Below, piece by piece: positions 17,423 to 24,439 of a stretch of 64,000 bases of DNA. Source of the DNA: Holophagales bacterium (lineage in GTDB: Bacteria; Acidobacteriota; Thermoanaerobaculia; UBA5066); NCBI GenBank assembly GCA_016714815.1, contig JADKBZ010000002.1, positions 496,001-560,000 on the forward strand. The letters run 5' to 3'. Below the pieces are notes generated by a model. The model searched no databases and was not told the DNA's origin. It was given only the letters and a program-made list of their open reading frames with translations. A program made the translations under genes and the position numbers. Positions within the stretch are counted from its first letter, which is position 1; each line of letters starts with the position of its first letter.

Positions 17423-18829
17423 ATGGCGAGCTCCGCAGCGGGGGGAACCCTCGAAGCGTCGCGAGAGGCCATCCGAACCTGGCAGATGGAGGGGCGGCCG
17501 CCCGGGATGCCACCCGAGAACGGCCTCCTCTACCAGCCGATTCCCTTCCGGGGATACGAAGATCTCCCGTGCGAGCGCGACTCTTCCGAGGATCGCTTCC
17601 AGCTGTTGCTGCGCGTCCTCGAGCCGCGCGGCGAGCACCTGCTCGACCTGGGCTGCGCGAATGGCTACTTTCCGTTCCGATTCGCCCAGGTCGCGGGTGC
17701 GCTCGGAGGCGCACTGGGTGTCGACCGCTTCCCCGGCAACGTGAACACCGCCAGTCACCTGGCCGAGCGTTACGGCCTCTCCGATCGCCTTCGGTTTCGA
17801 CAGGCCGAGATCACGGAGGCGCTCCTCGACGAGGTCCTCGAGTCGCCGTACACGCTCGTGCTCCTGCTCTCGGTGCACCACCACCTGATCCGCGAGCAGG
17901 GGATCGAAGGGGCCAGGCGCGTCTTCACGCGCCTCCACGAGGCGGCCGCGACGGTCGTCGTCGAGCAGGGCAGCCTCACCCAGGACGAATACGAGGCGTG
18001 GACGGGCCGCCGCGAGCCGTTCAGCACGCGGGCCTTCTCGCGCCTCGTGAGCATGGCCGAGTCGGCGGGGATCGCCGCCGGGCGCTGCTTCCCGATCGGC
18101 CTCGGGAGGTACGCGAGCGGCCGCAAGGCGGATCGCCGGGGCTCGGGCCGCGCGATCGTCGGCCTCTCGAAGCGTCCCCGGGCCGGCGGCGTCCTCTCGA
18201 TCCGGCGTAAGGCGCACAAGAACGGCGTCTTCATGGAGCTGCTCACTCTGGCCGGCGCGGACGGCAGGCCCGCCGAGGTGTGGAAGAACGTCGTCTCCGG
18301 CACGCCGCGCTCGGCGCGCGAGGCGGCGGCCCTGCGGGCGCTCGCCGGGGAGCCGGGCTTCGTGCGCCTGCTGGACGGCGACCCCGTCGACGAGGCCGAC
18401 GGCCTTCTGCGCCTGCGCTACGAGCCGATCGCCGGCATCGACCAGGAGGCCGTCGCCCGGCACGGTCCTTCAATCCGGGCCCAGTGCCTGGAGCGCCTGC
18501 TCACCCTGGCGGCGCACGGCATCGTCCACGGAGAGCTCCACGGTGAGCACGTGATGCTCCGCGGCGACGGCCGGGTCCTCGTGCTCGACTTCGAGAGCGC
18601 GCGCGGGGCCGGCGAACCGTTCGAGCTGTGGCACGAGGAGGTTGCTGCGGACAACCCGGCGCTCGGCCTCGGGATGTACCCGCGCCCGGAGTACGAACGG
18701 GACTGGGACGCCGTGGACCTGGCGGCCATGGCGAAGCTGCTGGAAGGGTGGGGCCTCGCCCCGCCGGACGACGACGAGCGCCTGCGCTACCGGACTCTGC
18801 TGGAGCAGGCGCGGCGGCCTCCCCGATGA
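17423..18829 (+). CDS. Methyltransferase-kinase fusion (WbdD-like order)
   Basis: Two-domain protein of 468 residues. Residues 55-240 are a class I methyltransferase (HLLDLGCANGYFPFRFAQ at 72-89, LGVDRFPGNV, VLLLSVHHHLI). Residues 250-468 have a protein-kinase-like fold resembling LPS/Kdo kinases: an EVWKNVV lysine near 290, the catalytic loop HGIVHGELHGEHVML near 364 and the metal motif LVLDFESARG near 388. The same order is found in WbdD, which caps O-antigen chains by phosphorylation and methylation. Here the C-terminal coiled coil that acts as a molecular ruler in WbdD is absent. Its stop overlaps the GT2 start (ATGA). A chain-capping role is inference. Confidence 0.8.
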   Translation: MASSAAGGTLEASREAIRTWQMEGRPPGMPPENGLLYQPIPFRGYEDLPCERDSSEDRFQLLLRVLEPRGEHLLDLGCANGYFPFRFAQVAGALGGALGVDRFPGNVNTASHLAERYGLSDRLRFRQAEITEALLDEVLESPYTLVLLLSVHHHLIREQGIEGARRVFTRLHEAAATVVVEQGSLTQDEYEAWTGRREPFSTRAFSRLVSMAESAGIAAGRCFPIGLGRYASGRKADRRGSGRAIVGLSKRPRAGGVLSIRRKAHKNGVFMELLTLAGADGRPAEVWKNVVSGTPRSAREAAALRALAGEPGFVRLLDGDPVDEADGLLRLRYEPIAGIDQEAVARHGPSIRAQCLERLLTLAAHGIVHGELHGEHVMLRGDGRVLVLDFESARGAGEPFELWHEEVAADNPALGLGMYPRPEYERDWDAVDLAAMAKLLEGWGLAPPDDDERLRYRTLLEQARRPPR

Positions 18830-19587
18830 CCGATTCGCCGCCGCCCGGGACCCGGGAGTCGCTGACCGTCATCGTCCCCTGCCTCAACGAGGAGGGGAAC
18901 ATTGCCCGCACCGTGAAGTCCGTTCGGGCGGTCCTCGCCACGATCGACCTCGAGGGCCGGATCGAGCTGATCGACGACGGCTCGACCGATGGCACCGTGC
19001 GCGAGATGGAACGCCTGTGCGAGGCGCACGAAGGCATTGGGATGCACGTCAACCCCAGGAATCTCGGCGTCGGCCGAAGCGTCCTCCAGGCCTACGACCG
19101 CATCCCGGAAGGCCACTGGGCGACGGTCGCGGCCGGCGACAACGAGATCGTCTTCGATTCCATCCGCAATCACCTGGAGATGCGGCACCGTTACGACATC
19201 GTGCTGGGGTACCTGCAGAACTCGATCATCCGGACGATCCCTCGCCGGATCGCGTCCGAGGCGTTCACGCGCACGATTCGCCTGATCTACGGCTACCCGT
19301 ACAGGTACCTCAACGGTCTCAAGCTCTACCGGGTCGACGCGTTTCGCGGAATCGACGTCGTCTCGAGCGGCCACGCGTTCAACGCGGAGCTCCTGGCCAA
19401 GGCCGTCCTTCGCAACCCGAACCTGCGAATCGGCGAAGCGCCGTTCCTCGCGCGCGGCCGGGCGATGGGCAACTCCAAGGCGATCCGGCTGCGCTCCGTC
19501 CTCAAGGCCGTGAGCGACGTCTACCGGGGCTACCGCAGCGTGTCGGCCTACCGGGAGCTTGCCGTGCGGATGCAGAGCGAAGACTGA
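18826..19587 (+). CDS. Family 2 glycosyltransferase
   Basis: Cytoplasmic GT-A glycosyltransferase of 253 residues, related to dolichol-phosphate mannosyltransferase-type GT2 enzymes. Landmarks are VIVPCLNEEGNIARTV at the N-terminus, the nucleotide-binding IDDGSTDGT, NLGVGRSVLQAYDRI and a DxD-like AAGDNEI. No membrane tail is present, so it may make a lipid-linked donor for the GT-C enzyme at 12457-14160, or extend a chain. The ATG overlaps the stop of the kinase fusion by 4 nt. The gene ends the plus arm, 39 nt before the convergent minus arm. Confidence 0.88.
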   Translation: MTDSPPPGTRESLTVIVPCLNEEGNIARTVKSVRAVLATIDLEGRIELIDDGSTDGTVREMERLCEAHEGIGMHVNPRNLGVGRSVLQAYDRIPEGHWATVAAGDNEIVFDSIRNHLEMRHRYDIVLGYLQNSIIRTIPRRIASEAFTRTIRLIYGYPYRYLNGLKLYRVDAFRGIDVVSSGHAFNAELLAKAVLRNPNLRIGEAPFLARGRAMGNSKAIRLRSVLKAVSDVYRGYRSVSAYRELAVRMQSED

Positions 19588-19626
19588 CACCCGCGAAAGC
19601 CGGGAACGGAGGCGAGCCGGGCCCGC

Positions 19627-20640
19627 TCACGCCCCATCCGGTCCCTCCCCTTTCGCGGCCTCCCGGTCCACCGCCTGGCCCGCGCGCCGCCGGAACGTCT
19701 CGCGGAGGAAGACCGGAATCCCGACGAGAGTGAAGGGAATGACTGCCGCCGCGTGCCCCACGATCGCCACCGGGAGCCCACGGACGGGGTCGAGTCCCGC
19801 GGCGGTGAGGCCCGCGAGAGCGAAGTAATGGTACGTGCCGACGTGGCCGGGCGTCGACGGCATGGCGAGTCCGAACGCGAGGAAGACGACGACGAGGAGC
19901 GGCGCGTACCACGGGAGGCGGATGCCGAACGACCAGAGCCAGATCTGGACCGAGGCCATTCCGCACCCCCAGAGCCCCGCCGAGATCACCGCCACGAGCG
20001 GAACGGCGGCTCCCGACGGAATCGCACGCAGCCCCTCGCCCGCGTTGTACGCCTTCTCCGAGACGAAGGCTCTGGCGCGAGCCCCGAGAGGCCGCGCCAG
20101 GGCCTCGAAGAAGGAGACGAGCCGTTCCGGCCGGAGTCGGAACGCATAGACGGCGGCGAGCGCCAGGAGCGCGCCGCCGAGGGAAAGTCCAAAGGCGGCG
20201 CCCAGGGGAAGGTCTCTCGCCAGGAACGGCAGCACGGACACGAAGAGGACGCCGAGGGATGCAGCGTCGAAGAGGCGCTCGACGACCACGACGGGCAGTA
20301 TCCCGCTCCGCGAAAGCCCTCCCTCGCGGGCGAGGTAGTCGATCCGGACGAGCTCCCCTGTCCGCAACGGCAGGGCGTTGTTGGCGACGAAGCCGATCAG
20401 CTGGGACGTGAAGAGCTGGCGGAACGCGTAGCGCCGCCGCGGCCCGAGCAGAATCGACGTCCGCACGGACGCGAGGGTGAAGAAGAGGACCTTCGTGACG
20501 AGCACGAGAGAGAGGATCCGGAGGTCGACGTCGGCGACCGCGGACAGGACCTGCCCGACCGGGATCTTCCGGAACGAGAGGGCGAGGAAGACGGCCGACG
20601 TGACGAGACCGAGAACGACCGCGCCGCGGCGCCGGGTCAA
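19627..20640 (-). CDS. Flippase-like membrane protein (LPG_synthase_TM / AglD family)
   Basis: Integral membrane protein of 337 residues with about eight helices, of the lysylphosphatidylglycerol-synthase transmembrane family. Family signatures include RYAFRQLFTSQLIGFVANNALPLRTGELVR and AMPSTPGHVGTYHYFAL (shown here only as family landmarks). Members without the transferase domain are often found in glycan clusters and are thought to act in lipid-linked sugar handling. I place the start at TTG 20638-20640, whose TTGA overlaps the stop of the HldE-like gene; the frame has no ATG or GTG that keeps helix 1. It is last in the minus-strand operon. Confidence 0.85.
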   Translation of the reverse strand: MTRRRGAVVLGLVTSAVFLALSFRKIPVGQVLSAVADVDLRILSLVLVTKVLFFTLASVRTSILLGPRRRYAFRQLFTSQLIGFVANNALPLRTGELVRIDYLAREGGLSRSGILPVVVVERLFDAASLGVLFVSVLPFLARDLPLGAAFGLSLGGALLALAAVYAFRLRPERLVSFFEALARPLGARARAFVSEKAYNAGEGLRAIPSGAAVPLVAVISAGLWGCGMASVQIWLWSFGIRLPWYAPLLVVVFLAFGLAMPSTPGHVGTYHYFALAGLTAAGLDPVRGLPVAIVGHAAAVIPFTLVGIPVFLRETFRRRAGQAVDREAAKGEGPDGA

Positions 20641-22181
20641 CGGGCGAGCTCCGGCCTGTGCTTCAGGAACTCGACGAGGTCCACTCCTCCCACCGGGTCG
20701 TTCCCGAGGGTCCCGACGTGGACCGCAGCCACGCAGCTGGCGAGGTACGCGGCCTGCGCCATCGGAGCTCCCGCGAGATCCGAGAGGACGGCGGCCGCGA
20801 GAAAAACGTCGCCCGCCCCTACGGGGTCGATGGCCGGCCCCTTCGCGAGAGACGGGAGATAGTCGGTCGGAAGCCGGCCGGCATCGGCCTCGGGCCGGCC
20901 GAAGATCAGCGTGCCGCGCTTGCCGAGCGTGAGGATCAGATTCGCGGCGTCCGTCTCGCGGTAGTACCGGGACGCCAGATTCGAGATGCCGCTCTCGTTG
21001 TCCGCGAAGGCGAAGCGGAGCTCCTCCTCCGTCGGCGTCGCGAGCCGGGGTCGTCGGAACTTGAGGACGCTGACCCGCCGCGAGCTGACGTCCGCGTAGT
21101 ACGGGCGCCCGGCGGCAGCGGCCAGCTGCGCCACGCCGTCCGTGATCCGGGCGTTGAACAGTCCGTACCCGAAGTCGGTGCAGACGAGCGCGTCGCTCTC
21201 GGCCAGGCGGCTCTCGATCTCGAGCAGCACGGCGTCCGTCGTCCGCGTGGAGAGGGGTGCCGAACGCCCGTGGTCGACCTTGAACACCTTCTGCTCGTCC
21301 ACGAGGTAGCGCGTCTTCGTGAACATCTCCCGGCCATCGTCCGGCACCATGGCGAGGTCGAAGCCCTGGCGCGAAGCCATCTCCGCGAGCTCCTCCGCGC
21401 TCGCACCCTGGCCGAGCGGCGTGAGAAACGTCGCGTGGCCGCCGAGCGCGGCGATCTGCCCGCAGATGAGAGCTCCGGCGCCGGGATACCGGACCTCCCG
21501 GATCGGCGTCACCGAGAGGACCGGCGTCTCGGCGGCGATGCCGAGCGCGTCGCAGTGCACGTAGTGATCGACGACGGCGTCGCCGAGGACCAGGACCCGC
21601 TTGTCCCGAAACCTGTCGAGGAGGGCCTCGACGGAAACGCGGTCTATTCCGTGGCGCTCGCAGAAGAGGCGGACCTTCTCGTCCTCGAGGTGGAACCGGT
21701 CCATGAACTGGCTCAGGATGAAGGTCGAAGAGTAGATGACGTCGCCGGAGCTGTAGAGAACGCGGCCGCCGTAGGCCTCGACGATCTGCTTCTCCTTGAG
21801 GAATCGCTGGTCGGTGCCGCGCTCGTACTCCTTGCCCTTCACGTAGACGTCGGGACGGAGCGCCTCCAGGATCGGCCCGGCCCACGTGTTGTCGTCGAGG
21901 ACGACGCTGTCCACCATCTCGAGAGCGGCGAGGTTCTCGAGACGGAGGTCCTCGTGGACGAACGGCCTTCCCGGCCCCTTCCCCACCACGGCATCGGCGC
22001 TGACGCTGACGAGGAGATGCGCGCCCTGCTCCTTCGCGAAGCGCAGGTAGCGAATGTGGCCCGGATGGACGATGTCGAAGCAGCCGTGGCACTGGACGAG
22101 GGCCTTTCCCTCCCTGCGGAGGGCCTCCCTCAGCTCGAGCATCTCCTCCAGGCGCCGGACTTTCCCTCCCGGCTCGGTCAT
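20637..22181 (-). CDS. HldE-like bifunctional sugar kinase/nucleotidyltransferase with inverted domain order
   Basis: Protein of 514 residues that joins the two activities of ADP-heptose synthesis in reverse order. Residues 25-150 are the nucleotidyltransferase (CHGCFDIVHPGHIRYL, RPDVYVKGKEY). Residues 175-510 are a PfkB/ribokinase-type kinase (VLVLGDAVVDHY, FTKTRYLVDEQKVFKVD, and the anion hole DPVGAGDVF). Standard HldE has the kinase first. With GmhB (14255-14884) it could activate a heptose or a related sugar; no GmhA isomerase is in the window. It is third of four genes in the minus-strand operon, with 4-nt overlaps on both sides (ATGA and TTGA). Confidence 0.87.
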   Translation of the reverse strand: MTEPGGKVRRLEEMLELREALRREGKALVQCHGCFDIVHPGHIRYLRFAKEQGAHLLVSVSADAVVGKGPGRPFVHEDLRLENLAALEMVDSVVLDDNTWAGPILEALRPDVYVKGKEYERGTDQRFLKEKQIVEAYGGRVLYSSGDVIYSSTFILSQFMDRFHLEDEKVRLFCERHGIDRVSVEALLDRFRDKRVLVLGDAVVDHYVHCDALGIAAETPVLSVTPIREVRYPGAGALICGQIAALGGHATFLTPLGQGASAEELAEMASRQGFDLAMVPDDGREMFTKTRYLVDEQKVFKVDHGRSAPLSTRTTDAVLLEIESRLAESDALVCTDFGYGLFNARITDGVAQLAAAAGRPYYADVSSRRVSVLKFRRPRLATPTEEELRFAFADNESGISNLASRYYRETDAANLILTLGKRGTLIFGRPEADAGRLPTDYLPSLAKGPAIDPVGAGDVFLAAAVLSDLAGAPMAQAAYLASCVAAVHVGTLGNDPVGGVDLVEFLKHRPELAR

Positions 22182-23278
22182 GGCGCAAGGTCCCGGCAGG
22201 CGTCGAGGACCGACTCGATGACGCGCGACCGCTCCTCCGCGCTCAGCTCCGGGGTCGCCGGCAGACTGAGGATCTCGCGGACGACGCGCTCCGTGACGGG
22301 AAGGGGCCGCGGCGGAAGGTCCGCGAAGGCCTCCTGCTGGTGAATCGCAAGCGGGTAGTGGACCTTCGCGTCCACGCCTCTCTCCCTCATCCGCCGGAGC
22401 AAGACGTCCCTTCGCGGATGGCGAACCACGAACGCGCTGACCGCGGGCTCGACCCCCTCCTTCTCGGGAGGGAGCCGGACGACGCCGGCGAGAGCCCGCC
22501 GGTAGGCGGCGGCGTGCTCCCGGCGCGCGGCCGCCCAGGCCTCGAAGCGGTCGAGCTTGACGAGGAGGAACGCGGCCTGCAGCGTGTCGAGCCGCGAGTT
22601 CCCGGAAACGACCTCGCAGTGGTCGCGGTCGCGCAGGCCCAGGTTTCGCAAGCGGCGCAGCCGCTGGGCATCGTCGTCGGACGCGACCGTGAGGAACCCG
22701 CCGTCGCCGAGCGCAGAGAGCCCCTTCAGCGGGTGCAGGGAGAACGCACCGACTCCCGTGCTCCCCACCGAACGGCCCGCCGCGCGCGCGCCGAAAGCCT
22801 GCGCGCAGTCTTCGACGAGCGAAAGCCCGTTACGCTCGCAGAACCGGGCGATGGGGTCCAGGTCGCAGACGAAGCCGTTCAGGTGCACCGGCAGGACGGC
22901 GCGCGTCCGGGGCGACAGCGCCCCCTCGAGACCAGAGGGATCCAGGAGCATCGACTCCTCGTCGACGTCCACGAAGACGGGCGTCGCGCCGGCGAGCCGG
23001 ATCGCCGTCGCCGTCGCGACGAAAGAGTGCGAGACGGTGATCACCTCGTCGCCCGGTCCCACTCCGCGCAGGCGAAGTGCGAGCACGAGAGCGTCGGTGC
23101 CGTTCGCGACGGTCACGACGTGAGGCACGCCCAGGCGCTCCCGGAGCCGCTCTTCGAGGAGGGCGACCTCGGGACCGAGGATGAACTGGCCGTGGTCGAG
23201 CACCCGCCCGAACGCCTCGACGAGATCCGCACGCAGCCCCCGGTGCTGCGACGGCAGGTCGATGTACGGAATCGTCAC
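22178..23278 (-). CDS. DegT/DnrJ/EryC1/StrS-family sugar aminotransferase
   Basis: PLP-dependent aminotransferase of 366 residues that typically aminates a keto-sugar nucleotide. The PLP lysine is K185 in FSLHPLKGLSALGDGG, and ANGTDAL near residue 58 and VEDCAQAFGA near 157 are the family phosphate-binding and aspartate motifs. The N-terminal IPYIDLPSQHRGL is the usual family opening. It follows the epimerase/dehydratase with an ATGA overlap, which could supply the keto-sugar. The product sugar is unknown. Confidence 0.92.
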   Translation of the reverse strand: MTIPYIDLPSQHRGLRADLVEAFGRVLDHGQFILGPEVALLEERLRERLGVPHVVTVANGTDALVLALRLRGVGPGDEVITVSHSFVATATAIRLAGATPVFVDVDEESMLLDPSGLEGALSPRTRAVLPVHLNGFVCDLDPIARFCERNGLSLVEDCAQAFGARAAGRSVGSTGVGAFSLHPLKGLSALGDGGFLTVASDDDAQRLRRLRNLGLRDRDHCEVVSGNSRLDTLQAAFLLVKLDRFEAWAAARREHAAAYRRALAGVVRLPPEKEGVEPAVSAFVVRHPRRDVLLRRMRERGVDAKVHYPLAIHQQEAFADLPPRPLPVTERVVREILSLPATPELSAEERSRVIESVLDACRDLAP

Positions 23279-24321
23279 GCGGCGCTTCCGCGCAGGGTCG
23301 CCATGACCGATGGAGCCTTCATCACCTCGATGTTCCGGTAGATGGCCGCGGCCGGCTCGGGAACCCGCCCGTCGGAAAACGCCGCCCGGAGGTCGCGGAC
23401 AGCAGCTCGGAGCGGCCGGAGCGGCACGAATCCGAGGACGTCCCTGGCGAGGCGCGCGGTCAGCCGGTAGGACCTGTCGTCGGCGGTCGGCACCACCACG
23501 ATCGGCAGCCCCGGGTCGATCTCGGAGCGGACCATCTCGGCGAGCCCGGCGACGCTCGCATTCTGGGTGGAGACGTTGAACGCGCGTCCGTTGATCGAAC
23601 GCGAGTCTGCCCGGAGCAGGAGGGCGTAGAAGTCCGCGACGTCCTCGACATGGATGTTAGGCCTCATCTGGGCGCCGCCGAACACCCGTATCCGACCCTC
23701 GGTGATCGCGTGGTACGTCAGGATGTTGATCGTCAGGTCGAGCCGGAGCCGGGGTGACCAGCCGCACACCGTCGCGGCCCGGACGGAGACGCCGCAGAAC
23801 TGGTCGTCGACGAGCGCGCCGAGGACGTCCTCGGTCTCGGCCTTGTACCGGGCGTAGAGCGTGAGCGGGGTCAGGGGGAGGTCCTCGGTGACCTCCTCTT
23901 CCTCCTTGACCCCGTAGACGCTGGCGGAGGACGCGCTCACGAAGCGGCGCACGCCGTGCTCCTTCGCCAGGCGCATGAGACGGGCCGTCCCGTCGAGGTT
24001 GATGGACCGGGTGACGTCCGGGTCGATCTCCGAGCACGGATCGTTCGAGACCGCCGCGAGACTGACGATCGCGTCGGGCCTCTCCCTCTCCAGCAGCGCC
24101 CTCACGAGCCTTTCGTCGCGGATGTCTCCCCGAACGAGCTCCAGTCCCGGATCGGAGGCGAGACGGCTCAGGGAGGAGTCCCCGAAGATGCCGAGGTCGA
24201 GAACGACGACCCGGTGCTCGGGAAGGAGGCGTGGGACGAGGACGGAGCCGATGTAGCCGGCACCCCCCGTGACGAGTACGACTCCTCCCGGTCGGGACCG
24301 GACATGCTCGATCGGCGCCAT
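23275..24321 (-). CDS. NAD-dependent sugar epimerase/dehydratase (extended SDR)
   Basis: Extended short-chain dehydrogenase of 348 residues acting on a nucleotide sugar. It has the NAD-binding loop VLVTGGAGYIGSVL, the acidic residue after beta-2 (VVVLDLGIFGDSSL) and the catalytic YxxxK (YARYK) with upstream SSASVYG. I start it at ATG 24319-24321 because TAGAAT lies exactly 10 nt upstream; an in-frame ATG at 24375 would place that element inside the gene. It leads the four-gene operon down to 19627. Confidence 0.9.
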   Translation of the reverse strand: MAPIEHVRSRPGGVVLVTGGAGYIGSVLVPRLLPEHRVVVLDLGIFGDSSLSRLASDPGLELVRGDIRDERLVRALLERERPDAIVSLAAVSNDPCSEIDPDVTRSINLDGTARLMRLAKEHGVRRFVSASSASVYGVKEEEEVTEDLPLTPLTLYARYKAETEDVLGALVDDQFCGVSVRAATVCGWSPRLRLDLTINILTYHAITEGRIRVFGGAQMRPNIHVEDVADFYALLLRADSRSINGRAFNVSTQNASVAGLAEMVRSEIDPGLPIVVVPTADDRSYRLTARLARDVLGFVPLRPLRAAVRDLRAAFSDGRVPEPAAAIYRNIEVMKAPSVMATLRGSAA

Positions 24322-24331
24322 TCTCGCGGCG

Positions 24332-24337
24332 ATTCTA
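24332..24337 (-). promoter_or_regulatory. -10-like element of leaderless type
   Basis: TAGAAT on the minus strand, exactly 10 nt before the ATG of the epimerase. It is one of the two best matches to the TATAAT consensus in the leaderless set. Confidence 0.55.
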
Positions 24338-24439
24338 GCGGAATGGGCGCGCCTGTCCTCCTCGCTCCGCCTCATGGACGACGCCGGAGCGCGCCCGGTC
24401 CGTGCCCGGACTCGGCCGCTCTCCCCGCGGCCGCGCCCG

